NCBI GenBank assembly: GCA_015179045.1
Contig: WHUZ01000172.1
Span: 1-52,772, forward strand
Direction: 5' to 3'
From: Kalaharituber pfeilii
Taxonomy: Eukaryota; Ascomycota; Pezizomycetes; Pezizales; Pezizaceae
DNA length: 52,772 nucleotides
Made by a program: the position numbers and the translations under genes. This document shows, piece after piece, positions 21,396 through 34,200 of this stretch (position 1 is its first letter; the number at the start of each line of letters is the position of its first letter). Under the pieces are notes generated by a model that worked only from the letters and a program-made list of their open reading frames with translations, ran no database searches and was not told where the DNA came from.

Positions 21396-24300
21396 CGCTT
21401 CAGACTAGTTGGACATATAGGGTGGTCGAGCGGATCTTGAAAGAGTGTGTGGCTGTGTTTGTGTCCAGTAGTAAACCTTGAAATTCGGGCGCTGGCGAAA
21501 GAAAGGCTAGACTGGCGTGAAGAAATTCTTAAATGGTGTTCGAACTGTCATGAATTTCGCACTCTTATAATGAGGAAGGCTCATAAACTGAATTATCATG
21601 AAAAGTAAGCCCTGCTGACAAGCAAGCTATTAATCCTACCATATTCCTCGTCTCACCTCCGATTTCCCTTATGAAGTACCTAGTCAGCCTAATGTTTTCG
21701 TTGTTGGCCAGTGTTACACAGCAAGGCAGAAAGGTTGCACTATGATATTAGAGACCTTTCGCAAGAAGCTTTAACCAGGGTTGTAAGCTCTAGAGTGTCA
21801 AAGGGCCTTTCGCATAAGCTCTGGAGCTTCAGGTTTGCAATGCGACACCGGGGGTACTGGTTATCGATCAGAAGCTCCACTTTTGCACTTGTAACTTCAG
21901 TGCCAACAGAAGCAGCCACACAGCCAGTTTCCTACTCAAAACCCAGTAGTTAATTATTTGAGCTTCCAGGGTCATTCGCTTTGCCATAGCTATCGTGGTT
22001 GTTGAGATATTTGAGGTTCAAATTTGTAGAGCTTGAATCGGGGAGTGAAGCTCCTCGCTAGAGCTTCAACAAAGCTCTAGAGTTTCCGCTACGCCACACT
22101 TCATCAACTAGAGGGGTACAGCAGGGGTCGGGAAGCTCTACCGGAAGAGCTTCTTGCGAAAGGTCTCTGTAAAGAGTTATGCAAAATGGGTGTGGGCTGT
22201 GGCAGGGTATAAACAACTACGGAATATTCTACAGGCCAGCATAGAATCCATGGTCGGCGAAGGCAGCACTTCGCATTGTCAAGGCCTCTACGGAGTATCC
22301 GCATGGTACTCTAGCACTCTGGTAGCATTGTCACTTAAATATATGAACTTATATGTTTACTTGCGACAACCAAACTGTTTATGTGATTTAAGCAATTCCC
22401 CATGCCTTCAGGCAGAGAGTGTGTAGAAAATATCATGTTCTGGGCCATTTCCTATGTCGACCATTCGGCGCAAGAATATGGAAAACCAACATGACCGTCA
22501 CGGCGAAGGTCAGAATTTCCTTTTATAAGCAGATCCGATGCAGCAGGATATCTAAAATTTTCTCTCGCCAATTAGAAAAACTTTGTGGTACTTCTTTTCG
22601 CTGGGAGTGTTGTGGTGCAACTGGTACATGTGGGGGCCAGGTAGCTATAACGTTGGAGGTGGAATGAGTGTAGCTGGAGATAATACACTGGCGAAAGTAT
22701 CTAATACGATCGGAGTGAGAACAGCACGTTTAAATAACTGCTTCGAAAAGCTATGTACAGGAAGAAGTGTAAGTATAGTAGAAGTAGCAATCCAGCTTAT
22801 CCCTCGCCCGATCCAGGGTTGACAGTTCCTGATGTAGTAATCTCCTGTCACCTCTCCCAATTGCGGCGCAGTGCGATGGCGTTCAACGTCGGCTTCTCCC
22901 ATACGCTTGCATAAGATCAAAGCTTATCCCTGCGCCGGCGCATAGCCTAGATGACCACTAGTGGGTCTCCAGCAAGTATATGAATACCCGTACCATTCAA
23001 ACAAAAACAAAACTTAAAAGCGAATTGTCCCGGTTCCAACTCCCGGTTAATCCTCGCTAGAAATCTATCAAATGATCCTCGCAGGAGCCAAAGTATTACA
23101 GTACCTCTTATTTACCTTCAAGATGCTGGGCAACCCTCTTCGCCAGGTTGGGATCGAACTGGGACCCTCAATTCTATTTTCTCTCCATGGCACTTGTTGC
23201 TATCTTCATGAGAGGGATTTTGCAACCCTGTGCGTAACCCTGTAGGGTGGAATTCAAACCAAAAAGGGGAAGTAACCCCAAGACCACAAGACAATAGAAC
23301 TCCATGAGATAGATGAACCTCAGTTTACTATCATAATCATCAACTTCACTATGAATCCCCAATGCAATGCCAATGTCAGTTTGCTCCTCTCGAATTGATG
23401 CTACTGGAGTATTTCCAAGCAATACTCCTAGGTATATAGTTTGAACTTGAACAGTGTCAACGTTGCAATATGGCTACTTCTCATTACCACCCCCTGATAC
23501 AGTATCCCCGCCACACCCCGCACCACCTCTCAATCACACTCCACTCCAGCGGCCCCTTCCATGGTCCCTCCGACGGTTCCTCCAAGGAGCCTTCCAGCAG
23601 CGGCTCCAGCAGCCACGCCAACGGCCCTTCTGACAGCTCCTCGAACCACAAATTGCTCGTCAATAGGTGGACTGTTCCCATGTGCTTTTGTTGTATGTTT
23701 AGTATTTGTTGGGGCGTTAGATGGGACTAGGTCTATAAATATGGTAGGAGGAGGAATGCCTAGCTACTTGGATTCCAAAACAAGAAGTTGTATTACCGGG
23801 CATATAAAACATAAACCGTGGGGGTAGGCACACTGGCTGGGGCTTGTAGCTTGTAGAACACGGGTGCTTAAACTTGTGGATATGGAGCTTTAAACAGACT
23901 AGGTCTATCTTACGGTCGACGGTGGATGGCGGGCTAAGCCGGGTATAAATTGAAGAAGCTAGGGGATTGGTAGAAGAGTACATGCCCGATTTATACGCTT
24001 GTACTTGTATGTAATAGACATACTAGGTAGTATCAATTCGTTCCTTGCAGCGGGTATCCCAAGTCACCGCATGCAGGCAATTCTATTTGTTGAGATCAGA
24101 TCTTTTCAAGCTTTGACAATATGCTACAATAAAGCTGTTCCATTCATTTTCCTCCACGGGCACACGAGTCTCCCCTGGCCCTTCCGGAAAATGTTATTGA
24201 TACATTAACGTTGCTAGCAGGAAACCAACCGTGCCAGTTTCTTTATACTATAACATAGTACCTGCTTAGGAAAATGAGACAAGAACAAGCACGCCATGAA

Positions 24301-24418
24301 AGGAACAAAAAAGAAAGAAAAAAGATACATGACAGTCACTTGATACAGAGAGCAAAGAAAAATAACCAGCAAAAGACATATATTAAAAAAGAACAATCCC
24401 TAAGGTTATATTAGAGAA
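21396..24418. repeat. Conserved spacer between copies 4 and 5, with one TIR element
   Basis: It contains the 5' flank of copy 4, a 419-bp element at 21750-22168, then the usual landmarks: AGTAATCTCCTGTCACC (about 22837), GCCGGCGCATA (about 22933), a B-box-like phrase (about 23150 on the minus strand), the recurrent small plus-strand sequence (23470-23730) and the 3' flank of copy 5. Within 23730-23990 short phrases recur (GACTAGGTCTATAAATATGG / GACTAGGTCTATCTTACGG), suggesting a small internal duplication. No gene is supported. Confidence 0.7.
21750..22168. mobile_element. 419-bp TIR element rich in GAGCTTC motifs
   Basis: The ends are inverted repeats of 21 bp (AGAGACCTTTCGCAAGAAG, then CT). 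In sister units (about 28976) the flanking sequence GATATT..AAACAGTTATG is continuous, so this is an insertion. The interior holds about ten copies of GAAGCTC/GAGCTTC in both orientations, like subterminal transposase-binding motifs. No transposase frame. The target duplication is unclear (TA on the left, TG on the right). Confidence 0.8.
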
Positions 24419-24973
24419 TCATCTGTACCCTTTCGCTGGTGGAGGTCTTTTCCAGGCCTGCTCTTCAGGTGAGAGTTGTGATTGAAGATATACCACCACT
24501 TCGCGAGAACCATGATGCAGTGCCAAATTATATGGAGTTCTTCCAAAATCATCTTGGATGTTCGGAGATGCACCATGCTCAATCAATATCTTTGTAAGCA
24601 TGAGAGACTTGATGCTTTCCTGCATATGGATTGGGGTGTTGCCTGTAATGCTGCCTTTGTTGATGAGCTTCGATGCTCCTCGCTCCAGGATTTCTGTCAA
24701 CAACTTGGGATCTTTTCCGGCAACTGCGAAATATACTGTCATCAGGTCATCATCACATGGAAAAATATCTGCTCCCTTCTTGATTAAGAGTCTTGCAATT
24801 GCTGTTTTGCTGCTGAATAGTACCCGGAGCAAAGGTGTCATCTTCCACTTGGTTGGGCATTGCTCCTCGCTGTCCGCACCCATCATAATCAGCGATTGTA
24901 CCAGTGTCGCAGTCACTCTCCAGTGCCTTATGAATGCAGCTAGTGATGATCGTTTGGGGAATTAGATTTCCAG
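24419..24973 (-). pseudogene. Helo-like/ankyrin repeat gene, copy 5 (3' fragment)
   Basis: Only the last ankyrin part remains: MGADSEEQCPTKWKMTPLL, KTAIARLLIKKGADIF, LTKILIEHGASPNIQ and the usual ending SPEEQAWKRPPPAKGYR at 24419. Homology to sister exon 2 starts at about 24973 (PQTIITSCIHKALESDC). A 1-2 nt indel near 24912 shifts the frame between CIHKALESDC and ATLVQSLIMMGAD. The Helo-like exon, the linker and the ankyrin doublets are all absent, replaced by an inverted piece of spacer. Its closest sister by sequence is copy 4. Confidence 0.9.
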
Positions 24974-25304
24974 TGACAATCAATTGGGGCCTGGAACCAG
25001 GGCAACTCGTTTTTAATTTTTTGCTTCCTATTCTTTTATTTTTTGGTTTGATAGGTATGGGTGTTCATGCACTCGCGCTAGTGGTCTTCTATGCTCTGGG
25101 GGCGGAATATATATGCCGACACAGGAGGCGTACTCCCGATTACACTATCCTCATAAGCATTGATCTTATGCCTACGTTTGATCCAAAGTGTCGGCGAAGC
25201 CCTCGCACTGAGATTAGGAGGGTATACGGTCGCAGATATGAGGTGCACGTGACTGGAGATTACTACATCAGGAAGTGTGAACTCCGTGGGGAGGGGGCTA
25301 ATGT
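24974..25304 (-). repeat. Inverted segment of array spacer
   Basis: From GACAATCAATTGGGG to about CGTGGGGAGGGGGC the sequence is the reverse complement of a segment in the normal spacer (compare 12985-13285: GTCACC..ATCTGCGACCG, TGTCGGCGTATATA, the A-rich tract, GTTGCCCTGGTTCC). At about 25305 the spacer resumes in forward orientation. The breakpoints coincide with the truncated end of copy 5, so a local inversion plus deletion removed most of that gene. Confidence 0.85.
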
Positions 25305-26265
25305 ATCGCACCATCACCACCTCTCAATCGCACCCCTCCTAGCAGGCGCAACAGCATCCCCAAACTCCCCCACCAATTCTCAATGACCCCCTCCGCCACC
25401 TTTCAGTCTCACAACCCCTCCAGCATCTCCTTCAGCAGCTTCTCCAGCGGCCGCTCCGATCGCCGCTCCAATGGTTCCTCGGACAATACAAGATTTATAG
25501 TCCTTGGTTTATTGACTACTCCGATATGCTTTTGTGGTATTTTATTATTGTTTTGTCTGGCAGGTTATTAATTATTTTTACAGCACTGATTGAAGTTTGA
25601 TACCAATGGCATCTTTCTTGATCAACTGGTGGATACATTGGGGCTTAAACTTGCGGGTGGGCACAAAGGGCTTTAGATATATGAAATATGGTCGGCGGAG
25701 GAAAGCGTGGCTGAGCTGTGCGTGAATTCCAGAGCAAGAGGTTTTGTTACTGCGGGAAAGGAACACATCGGGGCACGGGGGGAGGGCACTTGCTGGTGGC
25801 GTTTCGCCAAAATTCTGTGGGGTATAAGGCAATCGTACATACCTACTCTGTATATACATACTTGCTCTTATATATAGTGGGCGTCCTAGCTAGTAGTATT
25901 ATTTCGTTCATTGCCGCAGCAGGTATCCCACTGTATGCAGGCAATACCGTTGGGGTTATGAGATCTTGTCGAAATTTGGCGGGGTCCCTGTTTCCTTCAT
26001 TTTCCTCTAGGGCCCAATGAGGCTGCCCTGCCTCTTAGGGAAAATGCTATCAGTACATTCATGTTGCTAGGGGGGAACCAATCTCGTCTATATATACTAC
26101 TATAGCTACACAGAGTTATTATCTTAAGAAAGAAAACATGACAAAAAAAACAAGTACACCACGAAAAGAACAGAAAAGAAAAAAGCGATAATACAACGAC
26201 CAAGGAAAATAGGCAACAAAGATGTAAATTAAATAGAAAAAATCCTCCGGGATCCTATTAGAAAA
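25305..26265. repeat. Spacer between copies 5 and 6 (right half only)
   Basis: It holds the right half of the unit spacer: CTCTCAATCGCACCCCTCCTAGC, the small plus-strand frame 25383-25571 (62 codons, SSDNTRFIVLGLLTTPICF..), CAGAGCAAGAGGTTTTGTTACTGCG (about 25731) and the 3' flank of copy 6. No transposon or further gene is seen. Confidence 0.75.
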
Positions 26266-28700
26266 TCATCTGTACCATTCCGCTGGTGGGGGACTTCTCC
26301 GGGCCTGCTCTTCAGGTGAAAGTTGTGACCAAAGATATTTGGCCACTTCGAGAGAACCCTCATGCAGTGCCGTATCATATGGGGTTTTTCCATCCTTGTT
26401 CTGGATGGTTGGCGATGCACCATGCTCAATCAATATCTTTGTAAGTGCGAGAGAGTGAGAGCTGAAATGTAGTGGGGTTCTGCCTGTAGGCCTGCTTTTG
26501 ATGTTGATGAGCTTCGATGCTCCTTGTTCCAGGATTTCTGTCTACATCTCAGGATTGCTCCCATGAACTGCACAATGTACTGTTGTCCATTGGTCCTCAT
26601 CATGTGCAGAAAGATCTGCTCCCTTCTCAATCAAGAGTCTTGCAATTGCTGTTTTGCCGTTGAATAGTGCCCAGAGCAAAGGAGTCATATTGTGATTGGT
26701 TGGGCATCGTTCCTCAATGTCCGCATCCATCAGGATCAACAATCGTACTATAGTCTCGAAGTTATTACTCAGTGCATTATGGATGCAGCCAGTTAGGTGA
26801 ATTGGAGGGGTAGTTGATGCTATTGCTTCCTCACTCGCTCCTCTATCCAATAGTGATTTGCAGATACTTTCGTAACCTATGTATGCAGCATGAGCAAGTG
26901 GTGTTCGGCCTTCTGAATCTCTCTCCTCTATATCTGCCCCAAAAGTAAATAAATCTTGAATAATACTCTCATTTCCCCCATCAATAGCACTGTGGATTAT
27001 TCCTTCAATCCTTGCTTCCCTCCCCAACAGTAATTTGCAAATGCTCTCATGACCTATAGATGCAGCATGAGCGAGTGGTGTTCGGCCTTCTGAATCCCTC
27101 TCTTCTATATCTGCCCCAAAATCAAGTAAAGCTGGAACAATATTCTTATTTCCCCGCTGAATGGCAATGTGAATTACCCCTTTTGTACTTGCTCCTCTCT
27201 CCAACAGTAATCTGCAAATGCTTCCATAACCTATAAATGCAGCATGAACAAGTGGTGTTTGGCCTTCTAAATTCTTCTCTTCTATGTCTGCTCCAAAAAC
27301 AAGTAAATCTTGAATGATATTCTCAGTTCCATTGAGTATCGCAATGTGGATTATCCCTTCAATCCTTGCTCCACTCTCCAACAGTAATTTGCAAATGCTC
27401 TCTTGATCCAAAGATGCAGCATAAGCGAGTGGTGTTTGGCCTTTTGAATTCTTCTCCTCTATATCTGTTCCTAAAGCCAGTAGAGTTCGAACTACATTCT
27501 CGCTTCTCTGGTGAATGGCATAGTGGATGCCCCCGAGAGAAGACCATTTCAATATTCGACGTGATCTGTAGCGACCTGCAGCTGAATGAAGAGGAATTTG
27601 GTATGGCTGTGAATCCCAGAGATCAGATAAGCAAATAGGTAGCACAATTACTGAGATCTCCGAAATTGAATCAAGATCACCTAAGGTCATGTCTGAAAGC
27701 ATTGACCAGCTACAACCTCTGGTGGAGCTACCGCTAGAGAATGTGGAGTAAGAATCGTTGCTTATACCCCACCTCCGGATTCGCTTGTAAGGCCTTGAAT
27801 TTTTGAGTTCATCCATAAATGATGGCAACAACAATTGCATAGATTGCAAGGAGAATGTGCTACGAGATGTTGCCGCTGTTCTGAATGATGCAGCATCATC
27901 ATTATCATCAGGAACCTGGAAATCATCTTTTGGGGGTAGTATGCATGCATCCTTCGCTTGATTCTCGAATTTCGAAGGCTGGATATCATCACTTATTGTA
28001 AGGTCCTGACGACTGATGAGTTCTCGTAACTGGATCGAGATTGCATGGTTCGATTCCAATATCTGAAAAACAATTTCATGCAATTTCTCGAGTTTTTCGG
28101 AAGCCTCTGCAGCGGTATGACTATGCAAGCGGTCAGCTGTCTACATTCCGGACCCCACCATCACCATCTCCGCCACCACCACTCCCCGCAAGGGAATATG
28201 ATAGAATTAATACTATAGATCTGAACTTACCACTGAATAATGCCCAACATTAAGCTCAAACTCAGCTTGTGCCGTTCCAGGTCCTCGAGAAAGACTGCAA
28301 CCTCCGCTTCCTTCCACAGTGCCCATTTGATCCTCTCAAACAAAAGGTTTGCTTTGTTTGCTGGAGGCTGCATGGAGCTGGGATCCCTAATCCCCATCAC
28401 TTCACTCAGATACTTTTCCAAGTTGGAAGCAATTAAAACACATCCACTCAAAGTTGTGACAAGGTGTTGAATAGACAACATTTTTAATCTGCTCTGGTTA
28501 GGAATCTTAGTCGTCCCAGCAATAAATAATTGAACCTGGGAGAATATGACATTCATATCTTGCATTTCTTCCATTAGGCGACTGATGGATGCTGGTGCCT
28601 GCTTTGCGCAATCATGGAGATTCTTTAGCATGCTTATAATCTTTGCTGAGATTGAAACGAGACCGGCAACTGAGGCAACTATTGAGAGTGGATCGGACAT
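26266..28700 (-). pseudogene. Helo-like/ankyrin repeat gene, copy 6 (one nonsense codon)
   Basis: Exon 1 is 28700-28231; the intron 28230-28121 has donor GTAAGT and acceptor GCATAG; exon 2 runs from 28120. The gene is open through the Helo-like domain, linker and four ankyrin doublets until a TAG at 26542-26544, where all sister genes read TTG in NPEM-L-TEILERGA. As read it makes 682 aa. Beyond the TAG the same frame continues without another stop to TGA at 26266-26268, with the expected ending SPEEQARRSPPPAEWYR. A single T-to-A change thus removes about 92 codons, the last two or three ankyrins. It could still yield a truncated protein. Confidence 0.85.
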
Positions 28701-31204
28701 TGTTTTTTTTTTGGTATACGAGTTGGAGTATGTATCGGGTAGTCAAGCGGATTCTGGTTGAACTTTTCTGAAACTCAAGCACTGAACTATCGTGAAGAGT
28801 ATGCTCTACAGACAAGTAAGCTACTGTAGGTATTCTACCATATTCGTTACTAAGAATAATACCTTCTGTTGTCTCGCCTCACCTCCGCTTTTCCTCATGG
28901 AGTGCCTAATGCTTTTTGTTGTTGGCTAGCGTTACACCGCTGTTGGCTTCTAGCAAGGCTGAAAGGTTGCACCTTGATATTGCAAACAGTTATGCAAAGT
29001 GGGGTGGGGGGCTGTGGCTGGGTATAGACAACTACGGAATATTCTATAGGCCAGCATAGAACTCAGGGTCGGCGTACGCAGTGCTTCACAGGGATGTTAT
29101 CCCCGTATTGTCCAGCCTGTGTCCACATGGTACTCCAGCGTTCTGGTACCATTATCACTTAGATATAGGGACTTTTATGTGTACTTGTGGCAACCAAACT
29201 ATTGCGATTCAAGCAATTCCCATGCTTTTGGGCAAAGTGTAGAAAATATAATGTTCCGGGCTATTTGCTGTGTCAGCCATTCTGCACAAGAATATGGAAC
29301 CAAAAAGGAGCTTCATTACAACAAAGGAGGTCAGAATTTCCTTCTATGAGTGGATATGATGTAGAAGATATCTAAATTGTCTCTCATCAGTTCGAAAAAC
29401 TTTGTGGTTCTTCATTTCGTTGTGAGTTGTGGGGAAGGCTGTGCACATGTGGGGGTTAGGTAGCTATACTGTGCTGGCGAAACTATGATCGGAGTGACAA
29501 CAGCGCGTTAAATAACTTCTTGGGGAATCTGTGTACAGGAAGAAGTCTAAGTACAGTAGAAGTAGCAATCCAGCTTCTCCCTCACCCCCTCCTTCCAGAG
29601 TTCACATTCCCTAATGTAGTAATCAGTCACCTCATATCCGCGACCGTCAACCCTTCCAATCGGGGGGGCTGCGGCGTCACCTTGAGTCAAATGTAGGCAT
29701 GGGTTTTGGGAATAGTTTAAATATGCAGGAAAACGCCTTCTGTATCGGCGTACATACATAATTCTTGCCACTAGCAAGCCTCCAGCGATTGCATGAATAC
29801 CGTACGATTAAAATTAAGGCAATAGAAAGCAAGTTGCCCAGGTTCCAACTCTCGATTGATCTGCAGTGGAACTAGAGCATTACAGTCTACCTTATTTACT
29901 TGTAAGATGGTGGATAACCCTCTTCTCCAGTTTGGAAATTCGAAATTCTATACCACTCCACAGGACGTTTCCATGGCGCTTGTTATTACCTCCATCACTG
30001 CAGACAACGCCATTCACAGAAGTACCTTAAACAAACCCCTCGCCTCTTAATCTATCGCATGCCTCCGCCTCCCTTGCCCCGCCTCCGCTCCCGACACTAA
30101 CTTGTAGGTCGGTTCGAAAAGCTAACAACTTCACCTCTTGAACCCTCCAGCACCACATCTCCCCCTAGTAGCCGCAACAACATCCCTCTCCCCCACCACA
30201 TCTCAACCGCAGCCCTCCCCCTCCACCTCTCAATCGCACCCCATCCAGCAGCCCCTCCTCCGAGGGCCCCTCCAGCGGCTTCTCAGCATCCCCTTCCTAC
30301 CACCTGGTCCCACTATCCTACTGCCCCGTCCTCTCACTCCGTCTCACTACCCCACCTCTCCAAAGTTGCTCCAGCAGCCTCTCCAATGTCTCTTCTATAG
30401 CTCCATAGATAACACAAATCGCTCTTTGGCAGGTCAACTACTCTCATGTGCTTCTGTTGTATTTATTTTTTTCTTGTCCGGCGGTTTATCAATGTTTATA
30501 TCCATTGAAGTTTATACCAATGGCATCCTTCTTGTGACCAATTTGTGAATACACGGGAGCTTAAACTTCCAAGGGGCTTTAGACGGGGCCAGGTCGATAA
30601 ATATGAGACCGGAGGAATGCCTAGCCAAGCCTTGCGGTGAATTACAAAAGCGAGGTCATGTTACTGCGCCAAAGAGAGAACACCGGGTGGGAAGAAAGGG
30701 AGGGGAGGCATTTTCTGGCGGCGTGGTGCTAAAATTCTGTCGGTAAATAGTGTAATTGTGCTTAGTCTGTATACATGTACTTGCAATTTATGTAGCGGAC
30801 ATACTAGTACATAGTAGTATTCGTTCCTTGCGGCAGCGGCAGCGGGTATGCCGTCGACGTCACTGACGCAACACCGTTTGGATTGCGAGATCTTATCAAG
30901 CTTCGATGATGTGATACATTAAAGCCACGCCCCTCATTGTGCTCCAGGCCAATGAGGCTACCCTGCTCCTCTTGGAAATGCTGCTGGTACAATAATGGTC
31001 CTAGCGGGAAAACAATCCTTTCCATATATACTACTACACAATGTTTTCTAGGAAAGCAAGACAAAATCAAGCATATGAAAGGAGCAAAAAAGAAAAAGGA
31101 GATACGCCTAATACAAAGGCCAAGGGAGAACCAGCAAGATGTATATAAAAAAAAAAGGAAAAAAGGAAAAAAAGACAACCCCCCCCGGGATCCTCACGAG
31201 AAAA
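28701..31204. repeat. Conserved spacer between copies 6 and 7
   Basis: The usual landmarks: an extra T-run beside the start of copy 6 (28701-28711), TAATCAGTCACCTCATATCCGCGACCG (about 29618), TATCGGCGTACATA (about 29741), a degraded B-box-like part (about 29925), the Pro-rich plus-strand sequence 30138-30548 (136 codons, ending in a hydrophobic stretch SVVFIFFLSGGLSMFISIEV) and the 3' flank of copy 7. No transposon insertion is obvious. Confidence 0.7.
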
Positions 31205-34200
31205 TCAGTAATAATACCTAGGTGGAGAAGTTTTCCGGGCCTGCTCTTCAGGTGAAAGTTGCGACCAAAGATATATTGCCACTTCGCGAGAGCCATAATG
31301 CAGTGCCATATCATACGGGGTTTTTCCATCCTTATTCTGGATGGTTGGAGATGCACCATGCTCAATCAATATCTTAGTAAGTGAGAGAGAGTGAGTGCAG
31401 AGATGGAGTGGGGTAAGTCCTTTGCTATTAGTTTCGTTGATGACCTTCGACCCTCCTCGCTCCAGGATATCTGTCAACACCTCAGGATCGCTCCCATAAA
31501 TTGCGCAATGTACTACTGTCCACTGGTCATCATCATGTGCAAAAAGATCTGCCCCGTTCTCAATCAAGAGTCTTGCAATCGCTGTTTTGCCATGGTATAC
31601 TGCCCGCAGCAAAGGAGTCATCGTCCACTTGGTCGGGCATTGTTCTTCGATGTCCGCACCCATCGTGATCAGCAATCGTACCATGGTCTTGCACTCTACA
31701 TAACTCAGTGCATTATGGATGCAGCCAGTAAGGCGGATCGGCGAACTAATGGAAGTAATAGCTTTCTCACTTGCTCCTCTCTCCAACAGAAATTTGCAGA
31801 TACCTTCATGGCATTTATATGCAGCATAACCGAGTGGTGTTAGGCCTTCTGAATCCATCCTGTCTATATCCATTCCTGAAGCAAGCAGAGTTCGAATGAC
31901 TTTCTCATTCCCCTTGTGAATGGCACTGTGGATTACCTCTTCCACACTTGCTCCACTATCCAACAGTAATTTGCAAATGCTCCCACGACCTATCAATGCA
32001 GCATGAGCAAGTGGTGTTCGCCCTTCTAAATCTCTCTCCTCTATATGTACCCCCAAAGTAAGTAAATCTTGAACAATATTCTCATTTCCCCCATCAATGG
32101 CACTGTGGGTTATTCTTTCAATGCTTGCTCCCTTCTCTACCAGTAATTTGCAAATGCTTTCATGACCCATAGAGGCAGCATGAGCCAGTGGTGTTCGGCT
32201 TTGTGAATCCATCTCCTCTATATCTGCTTCTAAAGCAAGTAGCATTCGAATAACATTCTCATTTCCCCCATCAATGGCACTGTGGATTATTCTTTCAATC
32301 CTTGCTTCCTTCTCTACCAGTAGTTTGCAAATGCTTTCATGACCCATAGAGGCAGCATGAGCCAGTGGTGTTCCGCTTTGTGAATCCATCTCCTCTATAT
32401 CTGCTTCTAAAGCAAGTAGGGTTCGAATAACATTCTCATTTCCCTCGAGTATGGCACTGTGGACTATTCCTTTCATGCTTGCTCCTCTGTCCACCAGTAA
32501 TTGGCAGATATTTTCATGACCCATATATGCAGCATGAGTGAGTGGTGTTCGGCCTTCTGAATCCTTCTCCTCTATATCTGCTCCTAATGCAAGTACAGTC
32601 TGAATGACATTCTCGTTTCCCTTGGGTATGGCACCGTGGACTATTCCTTCCATGCTTGCTCCTCTGTCCACTAGTAATTTACAAATGTTTTCATGACCCA
32701 TATATGCAGCATGCGTGAGTAGTGTTCGGCCTTCTGAATCCTTCTCCTCTATATCTGCTCCTAATGCAAGTACAGTCTGAATGACATTTTCGTTTCCCTT
32801 GGGTATGGCACCGTGGACTATTCCTTCCATGTTTGCTCCTCTGTCCACTAATAATTTGCAAATGTTTTCAAGACCCATATATGCGGCGTGAGTAAGTGGT
32901 GTTTGGTCATGTGAATCCTTCTCCTCTATATCTGCTCCTGAAGTAAGTAAATTTCGAATGATATTGCTATTTCCTCCATCAATGGCACTGTGGATTATCC
33001 TTTTGATGCTTGCCCCTTTCTCTACCAGTAATTTGCAAATGCTTTCATGACCCATATATGCAGCGTGAGTGAGTGGTGTTTGGCCATGTGAATCTACCTC
33101 CTCTATATCAGCTCCTAAAGTAAGTAAATTTCGAACACAATTCATGTTTCCCTCATGAATTGCATCATGGATTATCCCTTCCATGCTTGCCCCTCTCTTT
33201 AATAGTAATTTGCAGATGCTTTTTTGATCTATAAATGCAGCATAAGCAAGTGGTGTTCGGCCTTTTGAATCCTTCTCTTCTATATTTGTTCCCAAAGCAA
33301 GTAGGGTTCGAACAATATTCTCATTCCCCCTTTGAATTGCATAGTGGATGTTCCACAGGGAAGACCATTTCAATTTTGGCGTGATATGTAGCGACCGGCA
33401 GCTGAATGAGGTGGAATTTGAACTTGGTAGGGCTGTGGGTCCCAGAGATCCGATAAGTAAATAGGCAGCACAATTACTGAAACCTCTGAAATCGAGTCGA
33501 GATCGCCCAAGCTCATATTCGAAAGCATTGACCAGCTACAACCTCTGGTAGAGCTACTGCCAGACAATATGGAGAAAGGATCGTCACTTTCATTTATGCC
33601 CCACTTCTGAATCCGCTTGTAAGGCCTTGAATTCCTCAACTCGTTCATAAACAATCGTAAGGAAATTGCGCTATGAGATGTTGCTGTTGTTCTGGTTGAT
33701 GCAGCGTCATCATTGCCATCGTGGATCCGGTCATCCTTAATTGTGGATAATGGTACCCTGAGATCGTCGTTTGGAGGTAGTATGCTTGCATCCTTATGTT
33801 GAATATAGACTTCCGAAGACTCGATCACTTCGCTCTTTGAAGGATTGTGATGACTGATTAAATCTTGCAACTGGATTGAGATTGCATTAACTGTATCTTC
33901 CAATCTCCCAAGGCGTTCAGAAGCCTCCACTGTTGTATGGCTGTGTAAAGAGATCAGCGTTTTTGCACCCCCAAATGAAGTCAGAGGTATTAGCTTAATG
34001 CTAGGGCTCTCAATTTACCATTGAATAATCTCTAGCATCAGGCTTAAACTCAACTTGTGCCTCTGCAGGTCCTCAATAAAGACTGCTATCTCCTCTTCCT
34101 TCCACAGTGCCCATTTAATCCTCTCGAACAGGCTTGCGTTACTTGCTGGGGGCTGTATGCTTCTCGGATCACTAATTCCCACCACCTTACTCAAATACTT

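Noticed and set aside
24934..25386. 150-codon plus-strand frame over the copy 5 breakpoint
   Set aside because: It crosses the end of the truncated ankyrin gene, an inverted piece of spacer and normal spacer. It is a chance frame created by the rearrangement.
28227..28700. Exon 1 frames (157 aa, seen eight times) as stand-alone genes
   Set aside because: Each ends exactly at a consensus donor, and an in-frame acceptor about 80-140 nt downstream joins it to the linker in all eight copies that retain exon 1. Splicing is the simpler reading.
30138..30548. 136-codon Pro-rich plus-strand gene
   Set aside because: The frame runs through CCTCTC/CCAGCA simple-sequence DNA and is not kept in the equivalent spacers. 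It was kept only as part of the recurrent-frame observation.
32545..32905. Regularly spaced direct repeats that could suggest a CRISPR-like array
   Set aside because: The repeats are in-frame 177-nt ankyrin doublets with no unique spacers, and the genome is eukaryotic.
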